This document shows, in pieces, positions 16,902-24,550 of a stretch of DNA of 64,000 nt (position 1 is the first letter of the stretch; the number at the start of each line of letters is the position of its first letter). Origin of the DNA: Sphingosinicella flava. GTDB lineage: Bacteria > Pseudomonadota > Alphaproteobacteria > Sphingomonadales > Sphingomonadaceae. The stretch lies in NCBI RefSeq assembly GCF_016025255.1, contig NZ_CP065592.1:1717122-1781121 (forward strand), given 5' to 3'. Below the pieces are notes generated by a model that saw nothing but the letters and a program-made list of their open reading frames with translations, was not told the origin of the DNA and searched no databases. The position numbers and the translations under genes are program-made.

Positions 16902-18224
16902 TCAGGCGCCGTGTTCGTAGCCGAGGCGGGAGGGCAGCGGGATTTCCTCTCCATTTTCGACGAGGCGGAGGCCCAGGCCTTCACGGACCTCGCCGATCAT
17001 CGTCATAAGAAGGCCGAGCCTGTCGGCAATCCTGCCGATCTCTTCGCTCTTCTCGGGCGGGGCGGCGAACAAGAGCTCATAATCGTCCCCCGCCGTCGCC
17101 GCCCGGAGGCGCGCCGGGCGGTCGTTGCCCAAGGCAATCTCGAAATCTCCCGACAGGGGAATGCGGGCAAAATCGACGACAAAAGCAGCGCCGCTCGCCT
17201 CCGCCATGCGGGAAGCGTCGATCAACAGACCGTCCGACACGTCCATCATCGCATCGACATGGGGCGCGAGCGCCTGTCCCGCCGCCAGGCGTGGCATCGG
17301 GCGGCGATAGCGTTCGGCCAGTCCCCCCGGCCCCTCCAGGCGCCCTGCGGCAATGTCCAGCCCGGCGCCGGCATCGCCGATGGTGCCCGTTACCCAGACA
17401 AGATTGCCCGGTCGCGCCCCGTTGCGCGCAGGCGCATGAGCCGCACTGCCGATTGCGGTCAGGCCAAGCACGCGCGCCGACCCCTCCGGCACCGCCACCG
17501 TATCTCCGCCGAGCAGAGGCGCGGCGAACGTCCGGGCCGCCTCGCCTAATCCCCGTACAAAACGGTCATCCCAATCCGCATCGCCTGCAAGGCAATAGCC
17601 TGCGATCAGGCCGAGCGGCCCCGCGCCCTTCGCCGCGAGATCGGACAGATTCACCGCAACCAGCTTCCAGGCGACATCTTCCGGCGCGTCGCTGGGCAGA
17701 TAGTGGACCCCTTCCACGATCATATCATGGGTCAAGACCAGCTTCGTCCCGCTTACTTCTAAAACGGCGGCATCGTCGATTAGTCCACGGGCGGCGGGAT
17801 CGGTGACGACGCCGCGCAGACTGGAAATGAAGTCGCGTTCTAAAGCCCTCCCCCTTGATGGGGGAGGGTTGGGTGGGGGTGATGCCGGACGTAGAGCTAA
17901 GAAGATAGCTTCAGCAACACCTTCATGGTTCTCAAGAACGTCATTGTTCCAAAAGCGAAGTATACGATAACCTTCGGCCTCGATCATTTTGCTTCGGTTC
18001 GCATCCGCTTGTTCCGAATGCTGCCCTCCGTCGACTTCAACAACAATCTTGGCGCGATGACTCGCGAAATCGGCGATATAATGCCGGATCGGCACTTGGC
18101 GTCGGAACCGCTGCTCCGGGAAATCCTCCCGCAACAACTTCCACATCGTCTTTTCGGCTTCCGTAGGATTACCGCGCAATTCCCGTGCGCGCTTCGTCGA
18201 TCCTGATGGCGGGTGGCTTTTCAC
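16902..18224 (-). CDS. thiL: DUF559 endonuclease domain fused in frame to thiamine-monophosphate kinase
   Basis: This 440-residue frame starts at GTG 18224. Residues 1-113 are a DUF559 (Vsr-like PD-(D/E)xK) endonuclease: NPTEAEKTMWKLLRE, IADFASHRAKIVVEVDGGQH and GYRILRFWNNDVL. Residues 114-124 (SPPPNPPPSRG) are the translation of a repeat. From about 125 on it is ThiL, which phosphorylates ThMP to ThDP, with IDDAAVLEV, AVNLSDLAAKGA, GGDTVAVPEG, MMDVSDGLLIDASRMA and AGDDYELLF. There is no ATG, GTG or TTG in frame between the nuclease and the ThiL part, so ThiL appears to be made only as a fusion or from a non-standard start. Gene order nusB-thiL-hppA is the usual one, so the nuclease cassette is the newcomer. 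Confidence 0.85.
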   Translation of the reverse strand: MKSHPPSGSTKRARELRGNPTEAEKTMWKLLREDFPEQRFRRQVPIRHYIADFASHRAKIVVEVDGGQHSEQADANRSKMIEAEGYRILRFWNNDVLENHEGVAEAIFLALRPASPPPNPPPSRGRALERDFISSLRGVVTDPAARGLIDDAAVLEVSGTKLVLTHDMIVEGVHYLPSDAPEDVAWKLVAVNLSDLAAKGAGPLGLIAGYCLAGDADWDDRFVRGLGEAARTFAAPLLGGDTVAVPEGSARVLGLTAIGSAAHAPARNGARPGNLVWVTGTIGDAGAGLDIAAGRLEGPGGLAERYRRPMPRLAAGQALAPHVDAMMDVSDGLLIDASRMAEASGAAFVVDFARIPLSGDFEIALGNDRPARLRAATAGDDYELLFAAPPEKSEEIGRIADRLGLLMTMIGEVREGLGLRLVENGEEIPLPSRLGYEHGA

Positions 18225-18288
18225 GATGGCACCCTACGCCAACCATCACCCCCACCCAACCCTCCCCCGTCGAGGGGGAGGGCTTTAG
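17840..18288 (-). mobile_element. DUF559 endonuclease cassette bounded by 45-bp inverted REP-like repeats
   Basis: The left end 17840-17884 (CTAAAGCCCTCCCCC to GGGTGGGGGTGATG) and the right end 18244-18288 are inverted copies, 43 of 45 bases identical by my comparison. Each contains its own palindrome, a C-rich and a G-rich arm around TGATG or GTCGA. Between them is only the DUF559 reading frame (18224 to about 17885). The outer edges coincide with the nusB stop codon on one side and the first ThiL codons on the other, indicating insertion exactly between two otherwise adjacent genes. I saw no Y1 transposase or IS transposase in the unit. Confidence 0.75.
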
Positions 18289-18740
18289 CCACGCACGTCC
18301 TTCGCGATGGCGTCCAGCAATCCGTTCACGAAGGCGGCTTCCTTCTTGTCGTAAAAGGCGTGGGCCACGTCGACATATTCGGAAATGACGCTGCCGGTCG
18401 GCACGTCGATGCGGGCGGCGAGCTCATAGGCGCCGGCGCGGAGGATCTGGCGCATCGGCTTGTCGAGGCGGGAGAGGCTCCAGCCTTCGGCGAGCCTCTT
18501 CTCGATCATCCCGTCCAGCTCCGCGCGGCGCGCGTCGACGCCGCTCACCACATCGTCGAAGAAATCGACTTCCGCATCGGCATATTCGACCTCCTCGATC
18601 GTCGCGCCGAGGCGGTGATGGTGGAATTCGTGGAGCAAAGTGCGCAGCGGCGTCTTCTCCATCTCCTGCTGATAGAGCGCCTGCACGGCGGCGAGCCGGG
18701 CGGCGGAGCGGGATTTCGAACGGGCGGGAGTCGCGGACAT
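18285..18740 (-). CDS. nusB: Transcription antitermination factor NusB
   Basis: This 151-residue all-helical protein is part of the rRNA antitermination complex. It shows AARLAAVQALYQQEM at the start, LSRLDKPMRQILRAGAYEL and PTGSVISEYVDVAHAFYDKKEAAFVNGLLDAIAKD at the end, all NusB features. The start at 18740 (MSATPARSKS) is chosen because upstream codons add an atypical extension. Its TAA stop is part of the terminal CTAAAG of the inserted repeat, so the last residues may have been altered by the insertion. Confidence 0.94.
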   Translation of the reverse strand: MSATPARSKSRSAARLAAVQALYQQEMEKTPLRTLLHEFHHHRLGATIEEVEYADAEVDFFDDVVSGVDARRAELDGMIEKRLAEGWSLSRLDKPMRQILRAGAYELAARIDVPTGSVISEYVDVAHAFYDKKEAAFVNGLLDAIAKDVRG

Positions 18741-18811
18741 GAGGCGCGGCATAGCGGCACGCCGCGAAAAGCACCACACCCCTCCCGCTAGCGCCACTCC
18801 CCACTTTCTGT

Positions 18812-18838
18812 CGTCATTCCGGCGGAAGCCGGAATCTC
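18812..18838. repeat. Family B REP-like palindrome
   Basis: A single palindrome, CGTCATTCCGGCGGAAGCC with its mirror half GGAATC, lies between nusB and the alpha/beta hydrolase. It is the half-unit of the paired elements seen at 29500, 31989, 39691 and 43223. Confidence 0.75.
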
Positions 18839-18888
18839 ATGGGAGAAGGGTGCCATCTCGTCCCGAAATCCCGTCCGCCAGGAAGGCG

Positions 18889-19779
18889 TCAGGTGGAGAG
18901 GAAATCGCGAATCGCCCCCGTCACCGCGTCCGGCTTTTCCCAGGGGACGAAATGGCCCGCATCCTCCACCCGCACCAACGCCAGATCATCGACCAGCGCA
19001 TCAAGCCCCTCCAGCTGCACCGGCAGCAGCGCCTTGTCCTTCATGCCCCAGACGACCAGCACCGGCATCTTGAGCTTCGGAAAAGGCGCGTGCGTCCAGA
19101 GCGGCTTCATCGCCCGCCTGCCGGTCTTGGGCACCTTGATGTTCGACGCGCGATACCAGTTGAGCATGGCGGTGAGCGCCCCCTCCCGCCCCCAGTCGCG
19201 GAGATAGGCCTGCTTTTCCTCCTCGGGAATGCGCGCAAGGTCGACATGCGCGCCGAAACTCTTCTCGAAGAAGCGCTCCAATCCCATCGCCCTCACCCCC
19301 GTCTCCATCAGCGGATTGCGGAAGGCGCGGATATATTGGGACGCGGCGCGCTGCTCCGGATCGTCGATCAGGCTCTTCTGGAAAATGAGCGGATGCGGCG
19401 CATTAACGATGACCAGCCGCACGACCCGGTCCGGATGGCGCAGCGCCGCGAGCCACGACGCCGCGCCGCCCCAATCGTGGCCCACCAGGGTGAAGCGCCC
19501 GATCCCAAGCTGGTCGGCAAGCGCGATCAAGTCTTCGATGATCCTGTCGGTCTTGTAAGCCTTCACCGCGCCCGGCTTGTCCGACGCTCCAAAACCGCGC
19601 TGATCCGGCGCGACGCAGAAGTGATCGCGCGACAAGTCCGCGACCTGATGCCGCCAAGTGCGGTGCGATTCGGGAAAGCCGTGGAGGAAGAGGATCGGAT
19701 CGGCCTCGCGCGGCCCAGCCATCCGCACCGCGAGCATGACGCCCGTCGACAGCGCGATCCGTTCCAGCCCCTCGTTCAT
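18889..19779 (-). CDS. Alpha/beta hydrolase, epoxide hydrolase-like
   Basis: This 296-residue protein (start MNEGLERIALS at 19779) has the oxyanion motif HGFPES near residue 33, the nucleophile elbow GHDWGG with Asp102, and the C-terminal catalytic His in DAGHFVPWE. Asp as nucleophile and HGFPES place it with epoxide hydrolases and haloalkane dehalogenase relatives. The substrate is unknown. A frame extending 16 codons upstream reaches nearly to the start of the divergent protease gene and is less likely. Confidence 0.85.
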   Translation of the reverse strand: MNEGLERIALSTGVMLAVRMAGPREADPILFLHGFPESHRTWRHQVADLSRDHFCVAPDQRGFGASDKPGAVKAYKTDRIIEDLIALADQLGIGRFTLVGHDWGGAASWLAALRHPDRVVRLVIVNAPHPLIFQKSLIDDPEQRAASQYIRAFRNPLMETGVRAMGLERFFEKSFGAHVDLARIPEEEKQAYLRDWGREGALTAMLNWYRASNIKVPKTGRRAMKPLWTHAPFPKLKMPVLVVWGMKDKALLPVQLEGLDALVDDLALVRVEDAGHFVPWEKPDAVTGAIRDFLST

Positions 19780-19827
19780 CGCCGGTTCTCCCTCGCCTTG
19801 GCATCCGGCCTCGTCTAGCGTTCGCAT

Positions 19828-20802
19828 ATGCCCAAGCTCCTGTCCTTCCTTGCCCTTCTGGCGCTCGCCGCTCCCCTTCGCGCAGAAGAACCCGGCGCGC
19901 CCTTGCGCGCGCTACAAGCCCTGGACCAGCGCGTCGCCACCATCGGCCATCGCATCGCGCTCGCCAACCGGGAAATCTGCCCCAAGGTCGAGCCGGTGCC
20001 GGGCTTCTCGATCCACGCCCTCGACCAATATGACCCCAAGGCGCGCAAGATCGTCGCCGCGACCTTCGGCTTCACCGACACGCCCGTCGTTCTTCTCGTC
20101 GCCCCCGGCTCCGCCGCCGAGCGTGCGGGCCTCAAGGTCGGCGACCGGATCGCCGCGATGGCCGGTCAGACGCTCGCCGCGGCGCCTTCGAAGAAGAGAA
20201 GCTATGCGCGGATCAAGGCCTTCGAGGAACGGCTGGAAAGCCTCCTCGCCCAAGGCCCGGTGGACCTCATTATCGCCGGCGACGGACAAGCCCGCACGAT
20301 CACGCTCCAGCCCGAAACCGGCTGCGCGTCGCGCGTGCAGCTCATCCCCGCCCGCCGCCTTAACGCCTCGGCTGACGGCACCTATGCGCAGCTCACCACC
20401 GGCATCGTCGCCTTTGCCAAGAATGACGACGAGCTCGCCCTCATTGTCGCGCATGAAATGGCCCACAACATCCTGGGCCACCGCGCCCGGCTGGACGCGC
20501 AGAACGTCTCGCGAGGCCTCCTGAAGACCTTCGACGGCAGCGCGGGCAAGATCAAGGTGACGGAGAAGGAAGCCGATTATCTCGCCCTCTATCTGATGGC
20601 GCGAGCGGGCTTCGACATCGGCGCGGCGCCCGGCTTCTGGGACCGTTACGGCCGCGCGATGGGCCCAGGCTTCCTGTCCGACGGCACCCATCCGGGCCGG
20701 GGCGCGCGCATGGAAGCGGCGAAGCGCGCCATCGCGGAAATTCAGGCCAAGCAGGCGGCGGGGCAGCCGCTGGTTCCGGAGCTGCCGGTTACCGCCTCTT
20801 AG
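19828..20802 (+). CDS. Periplasmic M48-family metalloprotease with PDZ domain
   Basis: This 324-residue protein has a cleavable signal peptide (MPKLLSFLALLALAAPLRA). A PDZ-like segment follows (VAPGSAAERAGLKVGDRIAAMAG, residues about 90-113), then an M48 zinc site HEMAH at residues 209-213 with a downstream Glu in EKEADYLALY. Proteins of this kind are thought to act in envelope protein quality control. It is divergently arranged with the hydrolase gene, 48 bases apart. Its stop abuts a repeat. Confidence 0.85.
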   Translation: MPKLLSFLALLALAAPLRAEEPGAPLRALQALDQRVATIGHRIALANREICPKVEPVPGFSIHALDQYDPKARKIVAATFGFTDTPVVLLVAPGSAAERAGLKVGDRIAAMAGQTLAAAPSKKRSYARIKAFEERLESLLAQGPVDLIIAGDGQARTITLQPETGCASRVQLIPARRLNASADGTYAQLTTGIVAFAKNDDELALIVAHEMAHNILGHRARLDAQNVSRGLLKTFDGSAGKIKVTEKEADYLALYLMARAGFDIGAAPGFWDRYGRAMGPGFLSDGTHPGRGARMEAAKRAIAEIQAKQAAGQPLVPELPVTAS

Positions 20803-20857
20803 TGCTCCGGCGAAGGCCGGAGCCCAGCCTCTGGATACCGGCTTTCGCCGGGATACA
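20803..20857. repeat. Family B paired palindromes between convergent genes
   Basis: Two short palindromes (CTCCGGCGAAGGCCGGAG and ATACCGGCTTTCGCCGGGAT) fill exactly the gap between the stop of the protease gene and the stop of the convergent pirin gene. They could serve as a bidirectional terminator. Confidence 0.75.
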
Positions 20858-20859
20858 AG

Positions 20860-21759
20860 CTAGGGATAGCTGACCGTCTTCGGCACTTCGGGAAGCGGGA
20901 TGCGGTCCACATTGTCCCCCGGCACGACCGGAAAGCGCTCCGCCTTCCACTCCTCCCGCGCATGGCGGATGCGGTCGCGGCTGGAAGAGACGAAATTCCA
21001 CCACACATGGCGTGGCCCGTCCATCGTCGCGCCGCCGCACAGCATGACGTGGCCGCCGCGTTCCGAGCGCAAGGTCGCGCGCGTTCCGGGGCGCAGGACG
21101 TAGAGCGTCCCCGGATCGAGCTGCAGTCCGTCGAGGCTGGCATCCCCTTCCGCGACATAGAGCGCACGCTCCTCGGCGGACGGATCGACCGGAATGCTTC
21201 CGCCCGCGGAAAGGGCGATGTCGGCGTAGATGGTTTCGCTGTGGCAGGTGACCGGCGAGGCGCAGCCCCAAAGCGTCCCCATCACGATCCGGGCGCGGGC
21301 ACCGCTTCCTTCCGCGACCGGCAGGGCGTCCTTGCTGACATGCTCGAAGGCCGGGTCCATTTCTTCCTTGGCCTGCGGCAAAGCGAGCCAGGTCTGGATG
21401 CCGGACAGTTCCGGCCCGCCCGGACGCATGCTGGCCGGCGAGCGTTCCGAATGGACGATGCCTTTTCCCGCCGTCATCAGATTGACCGCGCCCGGCTCGA
21501 TGGTCCGGAAAGTGCCCAGCGAATCCCGGTGATCGATGGCGCCCGCGAACAGATAGGTGACGGTCGCGAGGTTGATGTGCGGGTGGGGCCTGACATCGAT
21601 CCCCTCGCCCGGCGGCAGGTGCGCCGGTCCCATCTGGTCGAAAAAGATGAACGGCCCCACCATCGTCCGCTCCTTGTGCGGCAAGGTGCGATGCACCTTG
21701 AACCCGCCGAGATCGTGGGTGGTGGGCAGCAAGGTCTGGAGAATGAGGTCGTCGGTCAT
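20860..21759 (-). CDS. Pirin family protein
   Basis: This 299-residue bicupin starts at MTDDLILQTLLP (21759). The N-terminal cupin has the pirin signature: FIFFDQMGPAHLPPG, DVRPHPHINLATVTYLF and GIVHSERSP, with conserved metal-binding His residues. Pirins have quercetinase or regulatory roles; the function here is unknown. Gene ends next to the family B repeat. Confidence 0.9.
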   Translation of the reverse strand: MTDDLILQTLLPTTHDLGGFKVHRTLPHKERTMVGPFIFFDQMGPAHLPPGEGIDVRPHPHINLATVTYLFAGAIDHRDSLGTFRTIEPGAVNLMTAGKGIVHSERSPASMRPGGPELSGIQTWLALPQAKEEMDPAFEHVSKDALPVAEGSGARARIVMGTLWGCASPVTCHSETIYADIALSAGGSIPVDPSAEERALYVAEGDASLDGLQLDPGTLYVLRPGTRATLRSERGGHVMLCGGATMDGPRHVWWNFVSSSRDRIRHAREEWKAERFPVVPGDNVDRIPLPEVPKTVSYP

Positions 21760-21805
21760 ATGCGGCTCCGGGCTGTGAGGCACTTTTACCGGTTACCCCT
21801 CCAGT

Positions 21806-21893
21806 CGTCACCCTGGACTTGATCCAGGGTCTATGAACACGGCTTTATCCGGAGAAGTTCGTGTTCATGGAGCCGGATCAAGTCCGGCATGAC
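21806..21893. repeat. Family B composite element with inner hairpin
   Basis: Outer palindromes CCTGGACTTGATCCAGG and GCCGGATCAAGTCCGGC flank a central hairpin with arms GAACACG and CGTGTTC around CTTTATCCGGAGAA. The central part is almost identical to that of the element at 29500-29588. It lies between pirin (upstream side) and bolA. Confidence 0.75.
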
Positions 21894-21896
21894 CGG

Positions 21897-22181
21897 CTAC
21901 TCCCCCGGCGCCTTGGCCCTGATTGCGAGGGCATGGACGCGTTCCTTCAGCAATTCGGCCAGCGCCTCGTTGACCAGCCGCTGCCGCTGCACGCGGCTCA
22001 ACCCCTGGAACCGCGCCGACACCATTTCCACCGTGAAATGGCTTTCGCCGCGCGGATCGTGGCCGGCATGGCCGCGGTGCATCTCGCTGTCGTCGCGGAC
22101 GACGAGGTGCGACGGATCGAGGCTTTCGGTCAGCCGCTTCGTGATTTCGGCGGCGACGGGGCCGGTGCAAGGTTCGGACAT
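21897..22181 (-). CDS. BolA family protein
   Basis: This 94-residue protein starts MSEPCTGPVAAEITKRL (22181) and contains SHLVVRDDSEMHRGHAGHD and the BolA core SHFTVEMVSARFQGLSRVQRQRLVNEAL. BolA proteins pair with monothiol glutaredoxins in iron-sulfur handling. A longer frame upstream overlaps the divergent J-domain gene and was rejected. ATG 22190 is an alternative start. Confidence 0.9.
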   Translation of the reverse strand: MSEPCTGPVAAEITKRLTESLDPSHLVVRDDSEMHRGHAGHDPRGESHFTVEMVSARFQGLSRVQRQRLVNEALAELLKERVHALAIRAKAPGE

Positions 22182-22203
22182 AATCCCCATATAGGCCGTT
22201 TGC

Positions 22204-22812
22204 TTGGTGAAAGGCAGCAGGGTTTTGAGCGAGACGGAACGAAAGCGGGCACGGTTCCACGGACGGATGGACAATCGCGGCCAGCCCTGCTCCGCCCCCG
22301 GCTGCGCTGAGCCCGGCGAATTCCGCGCGCCTGCGGATCGCCGCGCCAGTTTCGACGGGCCGGGCGACTGGCGCTGGCTCTGCCTCGACCACGTCCGCGC
22401 CTTCAACAGCGGCTATAATTATTTCGAAGGCATGAGCCCGGAGGAGATCGAAGCGGCGCAAACGCCCTATGGCGGCTGGGACCGGGAAACCCGCGCCTTC
22501 GCAACCGCGGGCACCACGCCCCCGCCCAAATGGGCCGACTTCTCCGATCCATTGGACGCCATCGGCGCCCGCTTCAAGCGCCGCGCGCATGAGCGGAAAG
22601 ACGGCAAGGAGCTGAGTGAGAAGGACCGCAAGTCCCTTCGCATCCTCGGCCTCGACGTCGACGCCGACCGCAAGGCGCTCCGCCAGCGCTACACCGCGCT
22701 CGTCCACAAATTCCATCCCGACAGGAATGGCGGCGACCGCAGCCACGAACGCGCGCTGCAGGCGGTGATCGAAGCCTATCAGCAGCTAAAAGGTCGTCCC
22801 GCGTTCGCTTAA
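22204..22812 (+). CDS. J-domain protein with N-terminal Cys/His motif
   Basis: This 202-residue protein is a conserved alphaproteobacterial J-domain protein. The N-terminal half has CSAPGCAEPGEFRAP and WRWLCLDHVRAFNSGYNYFEG, whose Cys/His residues look like a metal site. The J domain is at the C-terminus (residues about 145-198) with the HPD tripeptide in VHKFHPDRNGG. It probably recruits DnaK. It is divergent from bolA. Confidence 0.87.
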   Translation: MVKGSRVLSETERKRARFHGRMDNRGQPCSAPGCAEPGEFRAPADRRASFDGPGDWRWLCLDHVRAFNSGYNYFEGMSPEEIEAAQTPYGGWDRETRAFATAGTTPPPKWADFSDPLDAIGARFKRRAHERKDGKELSEKDRKSLRILGLDVDADRKALRQRYTALVHKFHPDRNGGDRSHERALQAVIEAYQQLKGRPAFA

Positions 22813-22829
22813 GCCCTCTCATCCCTCTC

Positions 22830-22944
22830 GAGCCCTCCCCCTCGATGGGGGAGGGTTGGGTGGGGGTGATCTACGACGTAGAGCGCGTTCCTTCCGAAAA
22901 CATCACCCCTCCCCAGCCCCTCCCCATCGAGGGGAGGGGTTTAG
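22830..22944. mobile_element. Short family A element, an internally deleted DUF559 cassette
   Basis: Left end AGCCCTCCCCCTCGATGG to GGGTGGGGGTGAT (22831-22870) and right end CATCACCCC to GGGGTTTAG (22901-22944) are inverted. The 30-base core reads, on the minus strand, GCTCTACGT just before the left repeat. That corresponds to the codons Ala-Leu-Arg that end the DUF559 domain in the full cassette. This looks like a non-autonomous derivative in which nearly all of the gene was lost. The right end's TTA supplies the TAA stop of the next gene. Confidence 0.7.
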
Positions 22945-23405
22945 CGCGCCATCTCCTCCGCGATCTCGGCAAGCTGGCTGGCCACCTGCCCCCAACCCGC
23001 TTCGAAGCCCATCTCCCGATGCTTCTTCATCGCGTCCTCGGTCCAATGCCGCGCCGTCACCGTGTAACGCGTCTTGCCGTCCTCCGCGTCCTCGAATGTG
23101 CACACCCCAACCATGAACGGCCCCTGCGGCACCCAGCCTGCCTTGAAAGCATCGGTAAAGGCGATCCGTTCGTTCGGCGTCACTTCCAGGAACACGCCGT
23201 CCCCCTCCGACGTCTCGCCATTCGGGCCGGTCATCACGACGGCGGAGCGACCGCCGGCACGGAAATCCTGCTCGATCACTTTCGTCGTCCAAGGCTTCGG
23301 CGCGAACCATTCCGGCAGACGCTCTGTCCAGGCACGATAGACGATCTCGCGCGGCGCATCGATGATGCGAGTGATCGACAATTCGAATCCGTTCGTATCG
23401 GTCAT
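22941..23405 (-). CDS. SRPBCC/AHSA1 family protein
   Basis: This 154-residue START-like lipid/ligand-binding fold protein shows ITRIIDAPREIVYRAWTE at the N-terminus and a C-terminal helix MGFEAGWGQVASQLAEIAEEM typical of the AHSA1/COG3832 group. Function is unknown. It is last in a five-gene minus-strand run with the GST, PhnB-like, DUF1428 and VOC genes, 16 bases after the GST stop. Its stop codon lies within the adjacent repeat. Confidence 0.87.
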   Translation of the reverse strand: MTDTNGFELSITRIIDAPREIVYRAWTERLPEWFAPKPWTTKVIEQDFRAGGRSAVVMTGPNGETSEGDGVFLEVTPNERIAFTDAFKAGWVPQGPFMVGVCTFEDAEDGKTRYTVTARHWTEDAMKKHREMGFEAGWGQVASQLAEIAEEMAR

Positions 23406-23421
23406 CTTCGAAACCTCCTTC

Positions 23422-24081
23422 TTAATCCCGGTCCGGCGCGCCGGGCGGGAAGAGCGGGCGGTAGGGCCGCGCCTCGTCCACCGCGCGGGCGAAGGAGGGC
23501 CGCGCCAGCAGCCGGGCGCGATAGGCCTTGAGATTGGTCATGCCCGCCGGGATCGGATGCACCCAATCGGCGTAAAAGAGCGACGGCGCGGCGGCACAAT
23601 CGGCGAGGGTGAAATCCTCTCCCGCCGCCCATGCCTGGCCATCCAGCCGCGCGTCGAGCCAGGCATAGCTCCGGTCGAGCAACGCCTTCGCCTCCGTCAC
23701 GGTTCGCCTGTCCCGCTCCGCTTCCGCCCGCATGAAATCGGCGACGATCCGCTGCATCGGCGTCATCACATAATTGTCGAAGACGCGGTCCAGCATGCGA
23801 ACCTCCAGCGCCGTCTCCCGGTCCTCCGGCACGAAGCGCACCGGACCCGGATAGCGCAGGTCGAGATATTCGACGATCACGCTCGCCTCGGCGACCATAT
23901 GCCCATCGTCCGCCAGCACCGGAAACTTGCCGATCGGCCACAGCCCGGCAAAGCGGGCGCCATTCTCCGGCGTGTCGGGGCCCAACGCGCGATAGTCGAA
24001 CGGCGTGCCGTTCTCGTACAGCGCGGTCAGGACTTTCTGGCAATAGGAGGAGAAAGGGTGGGCGAAGAGCTCAAGCGCCAT
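23422..24081 (-). CDS. Glutathione S-transferase family protein
   Basis: This 219-residue protein has a thioredoxin-like N-terminal domain (ELFAHPFSSYCQKVLTALYENGTPF, with the SSYC active-site region and later EASVIVEYLD for glutathione binding) and an all-helical C-terminal domain containing AGEDFTLADCAAAPSL. A conjugation or detoxification role is likely. It overlaps the upstream gene by 11 bases. Confidence 0.9.
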   Translation of the reverse strand: MALELFAHPFSSYCQKVLTALYENGTPFDYRALGPDTPENGARFAGLWPIGKFPVLADDGHMVAEASVIVEYLDLRYPGPVRFVPEDRETALEVRMLDRVFDNYVMTPMQRIVADFMRAEAERDRRTVTEAKALLDRSYAWLDARLDGQAWAAGEDFTLADCAAAPSLFYADWVHPIPAGMTNLKAYRARLLARPSFARAVDEARPYRPLFPPGAPDRD

Positions 24082-24550
24082 CGGCCGCCGCCTCCAGCGT
24101 CGCGATGTCGAGCTTCTTCATGTCCATCATCGCCTTGAACGCCCGCTGCGCCCGCGCCGGATCGGGATCGGCGAGCAGCGCGTTCATCCGCTTCGGCACG
24201 ATCTGCCAGGAAAAGCCGTATCTGTCCTTCACCCAGCCGCATTGCTCCGCTTCCGGCACGGCGGAGAGCGCCTCCCACAGCCGGTCGACCTCGGCCTGGT
24301 CGTCGCACATGATCTGGAAGGACACGGCCTCGTTGGGCGTGAAATAAGGCCCGCCGTTCAGCGCCGTATAGGATTGCCCGGCCAGCGTGAATTCGACGAT
24401 CAGCACGTCGCCTTTCTTGCCGGACGGATAATCGTCCGGCGCGCGATTGACCGTGTCGATGCGGCTGTCGGGGAGCAGCGACACGTAGAAGTTCGCCGCT
24501 TCCTCGGCCTGTTTGTCGAACCACAGGCAGGGGATGATCTTGTCGCTCAT
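24071..24550 (-). CDS. VOC family protein, PhnB/3-demethylubiquinone methyltransferase-like
   Basis: This 159-residue protein starts MSDKIIPCLWFDKQAEEAANFY at 24550 and contains NGGPYFTPNEAVSFQIMCDDQAEVDRLWEAL and CGWVKDRYGFSWQIVP, typical of the PhnB-like vicinal oxygen chelate group. The start ATGA overlaps the DUF1428 stop, which decides it over a longer frame. Function is unknown; its operon partners suggest small-molecule detoxification. Confidence 0.88.
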   Translation of the reverse strand: MSDKIIPCLWFDKQAEEAANFYVSLLPDSRIDTVNRAPDDYPSGKKGDVLIVEFTLAGQSYTALNGGPYFTPNEAVSFQIMCDDQAEVDRLWEALSAVPEAEQCGWVKDRYGFSWQIVPKRMNALLADPDPARAQRAFKAMMDMKKLDIATLEAAADGA

